DNA of 64,000 nucleotides from Actinobacillus porcitonsillarum (GTDB lineage Bacteria; Pseudomonadota; Gammaproteobacteria; Enterobacterales; Pasteurellaceae): NCBI RefSeq assembly GCF_003101015.1, contig NZ_CP029206.1, positions 1,251,001 to 1,315,000 of the forward strand, read 5' to 3'. Shown piece by piece: positions 47,423 to 55,514 of this stretch (position 1 is its first letter; each line of letters starts with the position of its first letter). The notes under the pieces were generated by a model. It saw only the letters and a program-made list of their open reading frames with translations, ran no database searches and was not told where the DNA came from. The position numbers and the translations under genes were made by a program.

Positions 47423-48403
47423 ATGAACAAAACACTCCAACTTAACACCGCACTTTTGCTCTTGCTTCTGGCTATTATTAGCCTAGCAAGTTGGTACGAC
47501 CTTAACGATTTTTCAGCGTTGAAAAATGCCGAAGGAATTGTGACGGATATGCGACCGCTTGTGTTGTGGGATATTCGTCTGCCACGGATTTTACTTGCCG
47601 TGCTAACAGGGGCAAGTTTGGCAGTGGCTGGCAATGCCATGCAGGGGATATTTCAAAATCCGTTGGCAAGCCCGGGTTTGTTGGGGAGTGCAAACGGGGC
47701 GACAACTGCCAGTGTTTTTATTCTATACTATTTTTCTGTCCCCTTTACCCTATTGTTGATTGGCGGTGTGCTGGGGGCGTTGTTGAGCTTCTTATTAGTT
47801 TATTTGATAGCCAAAAATCACGGTACAACGATGATGATTTTAAGCGGTTTGGCGGTCAATATGCTACTGGGTTCAGCGATTGCCTTGTTGCTTTCTAACG
47901 CTGAAAGCCCTTGGGCGTTGGCGGAGCTTTACCGCTGGTTACAAGGTTCGTTGGTGTGGGCGAAATTAGATACCTTATTGATTTCATTACCGATTATCCT
48001 ATTGGGGTTGTTCTGTCTTTATCAACAACGTCGTTATCTTGATTTGCTCACCTTTGGCGAAGAAACCGCAAGCACAATGGGCATTAATCCCAAGCACAGC
48101 TTTTTTATTACCACTTTGGGTGTTGCCTTATTAGTAGGGGCAACCATTCCGCAGACGGGAACCATCGGCTTTATCGGCTTAATTGCACCGCACTTGGCTC
48201 GTATTATCCTGAAAAAACGCCCATCACAGCTTTATCTTACAAGCGGTCTGATTGGAGCATTAATTTTACTGATTGCCGATCTCTGTATTTTATATTTGCC
48301 GTTCTTTTCCCATATTTATGTCGGAACGCTTACGGCAATTATCGGCGCGCCGTTTTTGATTTGGATTTTATTAACACAGCAACGGAGAATGGCAAATGAT
48401 TAA
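47423..48403 (+). CDS. FecCD-family ABC permease (BtuC-like)
   Basis: 326-residue inner-membrane permease with nine to ten helices. Seen: RLPRILLAVLTGASLAVAGN and MQGIFQNPLASPGLLG (family signature, near 52-85), GSLVWAKLDTL, and the coupling region ATIPQTGTIGFIGLIAPHLAR near 236-256. Overlaps the ATPase gene by 8 bases. Works with the ATPase as a dimer for uptake of a chelate. Confidence 0.9.
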   Translation: MNKTLQLNTALLLLLLAIISLASWYDLNDFSALKNAEGIVTDMRPLVLWDIRLPRILLAVLTGASLAVAGNAMQGIFQNPLASPGLLGSANGATTASVFILYYFSVPFTLLLIGGVLGALLSFLLVYLIAKNHGTTMMILSGLAVNMLLGSAIALLLSNAESPWALAELYRWLQGSLVWAKLDTLLISLPIILLGLFCLYQQRRYLDLLTFGEETASTMGINPKHSFFITTLGVALLVGATIPQTGTIGFIGLIAPHLARIILKKRPSQLYLTSGLIGALILLIADLCILYLPFFSHIYVGTLTAIIGAPFLIWILLTQQRRMAND

Positions 48404-49124
48404 ACTGGAAAATGTCAGCCTTGCATTTGGTTTATCCAACATCAGTTGCCATATTTCTCAAGGCAAACTTATCGGCATTATGGGGGCAAACGGTGCAGGG
48501 AAATCCACCTTATTGAAAAGTATCGCAGGGATCTTACCGCTGACAAGCGGTGAGATTTGGCTCGGAAATTGCAAATTATCCGCAATGACCGCCAAACAGA
48601 AAAGCGAACAGCTTGCCTATTTTGCTCAAAATACCCAAATTCATTGGGATTTATCCGTTTATGACGTGATCGCACTGGGTTTAACTTCGCCCACAAAAAA
48701 CGAGCAAGCAAAAGTGCGGTCGGTTTCCGAACAATTTTCTATCTTTCACCTACTTGCAAAGCCGTTCCAACAACTTTCAGGCGGAGAAAAAGCTCGGGTA
48801 CAACTAGCTCGTTGTTGTATCAAACAAGCCCCATTATTACTCGCCGATGAACCCATTGCACCGTTAGATCCCTATTATCAAATTGATATGATGGAACAGC
48901 TTAAAGCACTCACACCACAGAAAACCTGTGTGGTGGCAATTCATCACTTAGATTTAGCCTACCGCTTTTGTGACGAAATTGTTTTATTGGATAAAGGTAA
49001 GATCCTTGCCAGTGGCGAAACACAAGCGGTGTTAAATGCAGAAAATCTTGCAAAAGCGTTTGGGGTAGAGGTAAAAATAGATAAAGAAAATAGCGCAATT
49101 TTAGGGATAAGAAAATTGACTTGA
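48396..49124 (+). CDS. ABC transporter ATPase (BtuD-like)
   Basis: 242-residue cytoplasmic ATPase. Seen: Walker A GANGAGKSTLLKSI near residue 33, Q-loop YFAQNTQIHWD, signature LSGGEKARVQLARC near residue 127, Walker B LLLADEPIAPLD near 146, and switch His in VVAIHHLDLAYRF. Carries uptake signals at 48543 and 49022. Completes the importer with the upstream permease and binding protein. Confidence 0.92.
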   Translation: MIKLENVSLAFGLSNISCHISQGKLIGIMGANGAGKSTLLKSIAGILPLTSGEIWLGNCKLSAMTAKQKSEQLAYFAQNTQIHWDLSVYDVIALGLTSPTKNEQAKVRSVSEQFSIFHLLAKPFQQLSGGEKARVQLARCCIKQAPLLLADEPIAPLDPYYQIDMMEQLKALTPQKTCVVAIHHLDLAYRFCDEIVLLDKGKILASGETQAVLNAENLAKAFGVEVKIDKENSAILGIRKLT

Positions 49125-49139
49125 TGTTATTTAGAAATA

Positions 49140-49167
49140 AGCCGTTTGATTGACTACTCAAACGGCT
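49140..49167. terminator. Terminator hairpin between importer and lipoprotein genes
   Basis: AGCCGTTTGA (49140-49149) / TCAAACGGCT (49158-49167), loop TTGACTAC, followed by GTAATTTT; lies between convergent genes. Confidence 0.75.
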
Positions 49168-49183
49168 GTAATTTTGCTAATGA

Positions 49184-49666
49184 TTAACTTTCTTTACATT
49201 CCAACCAACGCACTCGGATACCATTCTGGTTTTTATAATAGGTTGAGCTACGCTGACGAGCAATTAAATCAACATAAGTCCCTTGAATCGGATGATAAGA
49301 GCGATAAACCACTTCAAAACGTGTACCTTTAGCATTGAGCGTACGATTTTCAATATGATCAAAGGGTTCTACTTTGCCATTATCTAATTGGAAATAGAAA
49401 CCAAAGTTATCTTTCATACGACTTTCTCTTGAAAGTGGAAAATAGCTAGATAAGTAAGAACGAGAGCCCGTTTCAAAATTGCGGCAAGTGTAATAATAAC
49501 GCTTATAATTTGTTGGGTTATGTAGTTCCGCTTGGCTGATATCATCTTTTAAATAGCCTGTTTTAACGGCTGGGGTTGGTTTGGATACTTTTGTTGTTTG
49601 AGGTGGTGTACAAGAAAATAAGCCAAGGCTCGTTAAAATGGCGAAAATCAGTTTAAATTTATTCAT
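49184..49666 (-). CDS. Hypothetical lipoprotein, tandem paralogue A
   Basis: 160 residues, function not recognised. Seen: lipoprotein signal with lipobox LFSC (Cys near residue 19), a short Pro/Thr/Lys linker, then a beta-rich domain with YKRYYYTCRNFETGSRSYLS, NFGFYFQLDNGKVEPFDHIE, and a C-terminal RWLECKES. Two Cys in the domain could pair. Start 49666 chosen for spacing to GGAA. About 70 percent like the neighbour at 49846-50310 by eye. The general Y-x-C / ligand-on-beta-barrel look recalls MliC-type lysozyme inhibitors, but this is only a suggestion. Confidence 0.72.
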   Translation of the reverse strand: MNKFKLIFAILTSLGLFSCTPPQTTKVSKPTPAVKTGYLKDDISQAELHNPTNYKRYYYTCRNFETGSRSYLSSYFPLSRESRMKDNFGFYFQLDNGKVEPFDHIENRTLNAKGTRFEVVYRSYHPIQGTYVDLIARQRSSTYYKNQNGIRVRWLECKES

Positions 49667-49808
49667 TATCATATTCCAAAAAAAGTATAGCTAAAATTTT
49701 GCTGCGCTATGATAGCTGAAATTTTTGAGTGTGCAAGGCTCATTTGATAAGGGATTATTTTAGGTTTTGCAAAATGTTTAGCAAAAATAACCGCTTGTTT
49801 ACAATAAA

Positions 49809-49834
49809 AATCCCATAGGCTTTGCTATGGGATT
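49809..49834 (-). terminator. Terminator of lipoprotein paralogue B
   Basis: AATCCCATAG / CTATGGGATT stem with 6-base loop, followed on the minus strand by a T-rich run (TTTATTG). It separates the two paralogous genes. Confidence 0.85.
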
Positions 49835-49845
49835 ACTTTTTACGA

Positions 49846-50310
49846 TTAACCTTCTCGGCATTCTAACCAAGGTGTTCGAGTTCCGTTCTGATATTTGTAA
49901 TAAGTTGAGCTATTTTCACGGGCGATTAAATCAATATAGCTTCCCTGAATAGGATTATACGAGCGATAAAAGACCTCAAAACGAGTTGCTTGGGCATTGA
50001 GGGCTTTGTTTTCAATATGATCAAATGGGAAGACCTTTCCGCCATCTAATTGGAAATAGATACCAAAGTTATCTTTTTTACGGCTTTCTTTTGAAAGCGG
50101 GAAGTAAGTCGATAAATAAGACTCATAACCTGTTTCAAAATTTGTACAAGAGTAATAGTAACGCTTATAGTTTGCCGAATTTTGTAGTTCAGCTTGGCTT
50201 ATCTCATTTTTCAAATAGCCGGTTTTAACAGGCGTGGTTTGCTTTGGTGTACAAGCAAATAGCGTGATAAGAGTTGAAGTTAATAGAACCAGTTTTAATT
50301 TGTTCATCAT
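49846..50310 (-). CDS. Hypothetical lipoprotein, tandem paralogue B
   Basis: 154 residues, function not recognised. Seen: lipobox LFAC (Cys near residue 20), short Thr/Pro linker, then the same domain as its neighbour (YKRYYYSCTNFETGYESYLS; NFGIYFQLDGGKVFPFDHIE; PWLECREG). Each paralogue has its own ribosome site, and a terminator separates them, so this is a gene duplication with independent transcription. Two adjacent ATG codons (50310 and 50307) are possible starts. Confidence 0.72.
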   Translation of the reverse strand: MMNKLKLVLLTSTLITLFACTPKQTTPVKTGYLKNEISQAELQNSANYKRYYYSCTNFETGYESYLSTYFPLSKESRKKDNFGIYFQLDGGKVFPFDHIENKALNAQATRFEVFYRSYNPIQGSYIDLIARENSSTYYKYQNGTRTPWLECREG

Positions 50311-50365
50311 AAAAATTCCGAGAAAAGTAGAAAAATTTAGCGATTATAGTAGCTGAAATCTGATG

Positions 50366-50667
50366 TTAAAACAAACTCTGCTGTCCACTCAAAAATTCAG
50401 GTGTCTTTTTTACTTTAAATCCATCGTTCTTCAAATAGTTTTTCAAACTTTCGATATTGTAGAACGAATGGCTATTGGTGGTGTTTTGAAAGTAGAGGTA
50501 AAGCTGATCAAACTCCGCTTTTCGCTGATTTAACAATGCTGCCAGTTGCTGTAATTCGGTTTCGCTATAACGATAATCGTGGCGTTCTTGTGCTGATTGG
50601 GCTTTCCACCAATGGGGATTGCGACCGTGTAACCGCCCGTGCCGATGTAGATGTGGGGTGTGTGCAT
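50366..50667 (-). pseudogene. DUF72 (YecE-like) gene with large internal deletion
   Basis: From the ATG at 50667 the frame reads MHTPHIYIGTGGYT, the typical start of a DUF72 protein. After about 14 codons the sequence jumps, in a different frame, to the family's C-terminal part: RLHGRNPHWW, ERHDYRYSETEL, LYLYFQNTTNSHSFYNIESL and a terminal GQQSLF like that of YecE. The total of 302 bases is not a multiple of three, and the family needs about 270 residues, so roughly 170 codons are missing. The junction lies near 50620-50635. Non-functional remnant. Confidence 0.8.
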
Positions 50668-50690
50668 TTTTAATATCTTGTTTTTGCCAT

Positions 50691-51795
50691 TTATCGAAAT
50701 CGATATTTCCCTTTGCCTTGCCCTGTAACTTTTTCAATGTCCTTCATTTCTAACATTTTCTTAATCAATTCCGATGATGCAGATGCGGAAAGATGAATGG
50801 TATTGACCACATCTCTTCGTGAAAAAATACGATTAGCAAACATCTGAGAAAGTGCGGTGATATGTTTCTGGGTTTTCTCTGAATGTCTTGTTTTTTCGTC
50901 AGGATTTTGCTCAATGTCTTGTTTTTTGTGTTCAATGTCCTGTTTTTGTTTCTCAATATCCTGTTTTTCAAAAAATTGACTGCTATTGATATGCAACTGG
51001 CGATTGCTTAGCAGATTGTTTTCGCCTAATAACAAATTACGCAGAAATAAAAGCAAGTATTCATTGGTTTCATAAACCCCTTTGGCGAGATTGTTATAAT
51101 TTGCTCGTACCAACGCATTGCGGAAATACCACGAATTCTCGGCAAAAATATCATTCGTAACATTAAACCCTAATGTTTTTAAATACTTAATAAAAAACAC
51201 AGCAGTGGTGCGAGTATTGCCCTCCTCAAAGACGTGAATTTGCCATAAACGTGCAATAAATGTGGCTAAATGCGCCATAATTTCTTCAAGAGAAAGTCCT
51301 CGATAACTAAAATTTTTCTCCTGCGATAAATCATATTCCAAGGTATTTTTCAATTCAGATGCTATACCATAGACTACCGTTTCGCCCTCTAATACCCACT
51401 CTTTTTTTAGTAATGTTATAAGTACGAATTTGCCCTGCGTGAGAGTAGATACCTTTAAACAGATATTTATGAATGGCTAAATATTGATTGACATTAAACG
51501 AAAAAGTAGGCTCCGACAGCAATTTCGCAATACGCACTGAAACTTTGTCCGCTTCTTCGGTACGATTCTCGCTGGTTAATGACGGATTTTCTTCATAATA
51601 TTGGCTAATCCATTGTTCTGCCGTATCAATGGAAATCTAACCTTCAATATTTTTAATCGCAGTACTGATCAAATATTGAGATGGCTTTAGTCCATCAACT
51701 TCTTGCAGCCCGATTGCCGTTTGCCAAGCATAGCTCTTTTCCTTTTTATCCGCTTCAATATGGCGGATATATTCTTCAAAAGGATCTTTAGTCAT
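50691..51795 (-). pseudogene. Fic/DOC-family AMPylase gene, broken
   Basis: Conceptual product of about 367 residues. From ATG 51795: MTKDPFEEYIRHIEADKKEK..., in-frame TAG at 51639-51637 (codon 53, after KNIEG), then the frame continues through RIAKLLSEPTFSF and the Fic helix region HAGQIRTYNITKK. A run of seven A (T at 51402-51408) shifts the frame; removing one A restores EWVLEGETVVYG and links to the rest. Fic motif is HVFEEGNTRT (canonical HPFxEGNGR), and the C-terminus has a winged-helix-like end with GQGKGKYRF. A run of repeated KQDIE segments precedes that end. Two independent lesions argue for a pseudogene. Confidence 0.85.
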
Positions 51796-52000
51796 TCTGT
51801 TTTTCCGTTGTGCAATATTTTGGGTAAATGTAACCGCTTGTGGGGTAAATGTCGAATAGATATGAGGGGGGCGATGGAGATAGAAAAATGCGAGAAATGG
51901 CTGACTAGTGGTCGGTTTTTGGAAGATGTTTGCATTAGGAAATTAACTGCTTGTGGTTTATGATAGGTTATTTTCTGACGGGAATTGTAGATTTTGTCAG

Positions 52001-52021
52001 GCACTCGTCGGAGACGAGTGC
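52001..52021. repeat. REP-like perfect palindrome at the cassette's downstream edge
   Basis: GCACTCGTC (52001-52009), loop GGA, GACGAGTGC (52013-52021): a perfect 9-bp GC-rich stem in an AT-rich 270-base spacer (51796-52065) that otherwise shows no gene. There is no T-run. It resembles REP elements mobilised by Y1 (RAYT) transposases, but no transposase is in the window. It may act as an mRNA 3' end for the three-gene cassette. Confidence 0.55.
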
Positions 52022-52065
52022 TATCGGCGGAGGAAACTCTAATAACCAGAAAGTAAGGGAGCCTA

Positions 52066-53406
52066 TTAAGGATATAGCATAGATAATCCAATTCTTGCTG
52101 TATGTGAAGATAACTTTTGTAACACATCAGAAAATAAAGAACTTTTTATTCTTAAAAATGGGGTGTATTTATTTTTGTCCAATAATTCGTCCTCTGGAAT
52201 AGTTTGGAAACTATAAAAATCAAAGATGATTGTTTTAGGAGTATTATCAATATAAATTGGCTGAAGTAAGTAAAAGCGCTCTTGCTTAAACTGCTCTCTT
52301 AGCTTCTTATTATAATTTACTATAGCTCCTTCTATTGTTCTAGACTTTTTAGTTTTTTTTGAGTTACTGAAGTCACAAGGAGGGCTAATATCTACCATGA
52401 TAAAATCAATAGAATCAGAATCGATTTTATTTTCTGTTACTGCAGTTATTACATCCTTAATATGTAATGAATCCTTATTATTTTCTGTTTCTGTAGCTTT
52501 TACATCCTTCTCAGAATTCTCATTCTTTTCACTATTGAACTTATATATTGTTCCAGGAATAGCATACTCTTGATTAATGCTAGTAGAGTCTAATAATAAA
52601 TCCTTATTTAATTTAGAAAAAATATTAAGTTTAAGTTCCTTATCTTTTAGTTCAAAGTTTAAATTGGATTTTGTTTTAAATAATTCCTTTATACTATTAT
52701 AGGATTGAATTATTTCAAATTGTAGGGTGTCCATCAAAGACTTTATCAGCTCTTTTTGTAGAAATATATTCTCGCTTTCACCGTATTGTTTAGGTAAGCC
52801 AGAATAGCCTATTGCTAATTCATACATTACAGTCTCTAAATATTTTTCTCTCATTTCAACACTTTTTTCTTCACAATCAAACAGACTATATAAATTATAT
52901 ATTGTTGAATCAGAGCTAGATTTTACCGCTTTATTCCATTCAATAAAGAAAGATGATGATATATTTTTCATTAATTTATCATCAAGATCTTGGAATAGAG
53001 TGTCAAATTTATTCTCTCTTAAATATTTTGTTTTATCCATTGCAATAACAAATAATGGTGGAGTATATTTACCAGATGTTTGATAAATTTTTTCCTTAAA
53101 TGAAGATAATTCTTCATCATGCTTCGTCCATAAGACAATTCCATAACTACCAAAATTTGTCCCAAGCAAACTAGAAAACCATCTTCTAATCTTTGCAACA
53201 TTACTTTTTATATTACCTCCTTCATCTAAAAATAGATCAAGAAAGATAATCTTTCTATTATTTATAGGATTTGATATCTTATTAAGATCATCTGGTATAT
53301 AATGTTTAGTCCAGATATCATTTTCTTCAAGTAGTTTTTTTAGCTCACTTACTTCATTAGGGTTGTCATCTATAATTAAAGCACTAGTAATAAATTCTTT
53401 TAACAT
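52066..53406 (-). CDS. Receiver-domain protein with unknown C-terminus (cassette gene 3)
   Basis: 446 residues from the ATG at 53406, which has AGGTGG ahead of it. Seen: a receiver-like domain (1-130) with the acidic pair DD at 13-14, phospho-acceptor Asp57 in IIFLDLFLDE, Thr94 and Lys125, all in the right order. The middle (about 140-290) is helical. The C-terminal part (about 290-446) has DSIDFIMVDISPPCDFSNSK and KSRTIEGAIV, and ends without a DNA-binding domain I recognise. Predicted output partner of the upstream kinase-like protein, 8 bases away. Function unknown. Confidence 0.72.
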   Translation of the reverse strand: MLKEFITSALIIDDNPNEVSELKKLLEENDIWTKHYIPDDLNKISNPINNRKIIFLDLFLDEGGNIKSNVAKIRRWFSSLLGTNFGSYGIVLWTKHDEELSSFKEKIYQTSGKYTPPLFVIAMDKTKYLRENKFDTLFQDLDDKLMKNISSSFFIEWNKAVKSSSDSTIYNLYSLFDCEEKSVEMREKYLETVMYELAIGYSGLPKQYGESENIFLQKELIKSLMDTLQFEIIQSYNSIKELFKTKSNLNFELKDKELKLNIFSKLNKDLLLDSTSINQEYAIPGTIYKFNSEKNENSEKDVKATETENNKDSLHIKDVITAVTENKIDSDSIDFIMVDISPPCDFSNSKKTKKSRTIEGAIVNYNKKLREQFKQERFYLLQPIYIDNTPKTIIFDFYSFQTIPEDELLDKNKYTPFLRIKSSLFSDVLQKLSSHTARIGLSMLYP

Positions 53407-53414
53407 AAGTCCAC

Positions 53415-55514
53415 CTATCGCTTTTGAGTTGGAAAACATATGGCTACTACTGCATTCGTAACCTGCTCATTTTTTACATTACTAGGAAAGTTAATTTCAT
53501 TAGCATCAGAAATCAGTAGTAATTTACCTTTCATTGCTATCATCATTTCTTTTGCAACATGAAGACCTAAACCTGAGCCTATATTATGAGGCTTCCCTGT
53601 TTGAAAAGGCTCTGTTGCTACATCTAATGGTAAATTAAAACCAGGACCATTATCAGATACTATGATAGAGTTATATCCTTTTATTTGATCTGTAATAAAA
53701 ATAGAAATTTTTCTATTTTTATTTTCTTTTGAGCTAACCCAATAAATAGCATTATCTAATAAATTAGTAATTACTGATATTGACTCTGCTTTTGCTAAAT
53801 AAGCCTTAAGATTTGAATCATTATGATTAGATATTACATCTATCTTATGATCAAGGAATCTAAATTCATAATTATCTAATGCAATATTTACTATTTCATT
53901 TAGAGAATGCAAACTAATATCTGACCTCTTTAGCATTGCTGAGTAACCACGTATAATTTTCTCTAAAAGTAGTGATATTTCAATAGCTTTTTTCTTTTCA
54001 TCCCTCTGAATACAGCCAATCAATTGAGATAGAAGTTTATCTAAAGTATGAATTACACTTCCTATATTTAACCCTGCATTAGCACTTTTTATAAGGATCT
54101 CTTTGACTTGTTTATATTGTTCACTAATTCTATATATATTTTTTAATATTTCATTTTTTGAGGATGTATCTTTAATCTTTCTATCAACAAGATTTTCTAA
54201 ATTTTTTAGCTCAGAAATCACTGGCTCAATAGATTTATATTTCTTATATATATCTGACAACCTAATTTTATCTATATTCCTTTGCATAACAAATAAAAAT
54301 AGAGCATAATTAATAGCCTCAACAAAGTCAAAATAGCTATTATTTTCAATAAATCCTTCCCTATTCGTCTTTTCAACTAATCCATCACTAGAATCTCTAT
54401 TAATTTTTACTGAGCCAATAATGATATTATTACTTATATTTCCACCAACTCTTTGAACTCTTTTAAAGTCAATTCCTAGCCAATCATTGTCTTTTTCTCC
54501 ATAATTATATACTCTAACGCCATCTCTATATACTCGAATACCTCCATTTTCCTTAAGATAGCTCTGTATAGATTTTTTTTCCATATTTGAATAACTAAAT
54601 ATTTGAGTATCCATATCAAATATCATTATATCAAATTCTATATCTCCTATATTACTATCTAGTAGATTTATATAACTTCTATCTTGTCTTTTTATTTTTC
54701 TCATTTCAGGCTCTAAAGTTGTAATTACTCTTTTTTCAACTTTATCCAATCCGCTCCATGGTTGAAAACAATATTTAAAATCCACAATCTCTTCACCTGA
54801 CATTTTACAATATCCAAAATAAAGAGCGTTATTTTTAATATCATCAAAATTAGGTAAGCCATCAAATACATTAGAATTACTACTTACTATTACTTTAAAC
54901 GAATCAGAGCCATCAGAAAATGGGCTGTTTAAAGAAGTAATATTTCTATAAACTTCCCTAAGTTGTCTTCTATCCCAAGAGGTTTTTAAATCCTCTATAA
55001 TAATTCTTGTTCCTGTGGAATTACTAAAATACTCTGGAATAGGATATTCGTTTAGCTCAATAATGAAGTCTTCAATTTTTTTAGAATAATTTAGATTATT
55101 CCAATCTATAAATAATTTTGCTTCATTATCCGATTTTGTTTTAGTAATTACTGTAATTTTATTTCCTAACTTATGAATGCTTAACCTTCCAATTCCTTTT
55201 TCACCTAGAGGTATTCTAGAACCTCTTTTACTTGCATCTATTTTCTTTAAGCTATTAAACTCTTCCTTTTTATTATCAGTTCCAACAACTAACCAATTCT
55301 TTTGAATAATATCTAAGTTCATACCACTACCATTATCTGTAATAGTAATCTTATTTAATTTATTCTCTATAAAGTCGAAATCTACAATACATTGTGTTGC
55401 ATTTGCATCATAGGCATTCTTAATTAATTCAAATAATGCAATACTTTCACTTTTAATTAGATCTTCTCCAAGATGAGCTAAAACTCTAGGAGATATTGTG
55501 AAATTTACTTTCAT
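53415..55514 (-). CDS. Dual-ATPase protein: MutL/MORC-like plus histidine-kinase-like (cassette gene 2)
   Basis: 699 residues, no membrane segments. Seen: N-terminal GHKL ATPase with N-box ALFELIKNAYDANA (Glu29, Asn33), DNGSGM (60-65) and GEKGIGRLS (104-112), as in MutL/Hsp90/MORC; a beta-rich middle (about 200-400); a helical coiled stretch (about 410-560) with a candidate phospho-His at 489 in IGSVIHTLDK; then a second, kinase-type ATPase with LLDNA (585-589), DNGPGF (621-626) and GSGLGLHVAKEMM (646-658). The first domain should bind ATP and clamp; the second may phosphorylate the receiver protein downstream. The start overlaps the methylase stop by 4 bases. Confidence 0.78.
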   Translation of the reverse strand: MKVNFTISPRVLAHLGEDLIKSESIALFELIKNAYDANATQCIVDFDFIENKLNKITITDNGSGMNLDIIQKNWLVVGTDNKKEEFNSLKKIDASKRGSRIPLGEKGIGRLSIHKLGNKITVITKTKSDNEAKLFIDWNNLNYSKKIEDFIIELNEYPIPEYFSNSTGTRIIIEDLKTSWDRRQLREVYRNITSLNSPFSDGSDSFKVIVSSNSNVFDGLPNFDDIKNNALYFGYCKMSGEEIVDFKYCFQPWSGLDKVEKRVITTLEPEMRKIKRQDRSYINLLDSNIGDIEFDIMIFDMDTQIFSYSNMEKKSIQSYLKENGGIRVYRDGVRVYNYGEKDNDWLGIDFKRVQRVGGNISNNIIIGSVKINRDSSDGLVEKTNREGFIENNSYFDFVEAINYALFLFVMQRNIDKIRLSDIYKKYKSIEPVISELKNLENLVDRKIKDTSSKNEILKNIYRISEQYKQVKEILIKSANAGLNIGSVIHTLDKLLSQLIGCIQRDEKKKAIEISLLLEKIIRGYSAMLKRSDISLHSLNEIVNIALDNYEFRFLDHKIDVISNHNDSNLKAYLAKAESISVITNLLDNAIYWVSSKENKNRKISIFITDQIKGYNSIIVSDNGPGFNLPLDVATEPFQTGKPHNIGSGLGLHVAKEMMIAMKGKLLLISDANEINFPSNVKNEQVTNAVVAICFPTQKR

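Noticed and set aside
50366-50737. A 123-residue protein starting MKKLQGKAKG
   Set aside because: Its first 23 codons or so read the end of the Fic gene and spacer in the wrong frame; the rest is the DUF72 C-terminal remnant.
51402-51408. Programmed -1 frameshift at A AAA AAG in the Fic gene
   Set aside because: The phase is wrong: joining the two halves needs skipping one base, not slipping back one, and another stop lies upstream.
51355-51537. Short separate gene with a Fic-like segment
   Set aside because: It is the middle piece of the broken Fic gene; the frame ends only because of the A7 slip.
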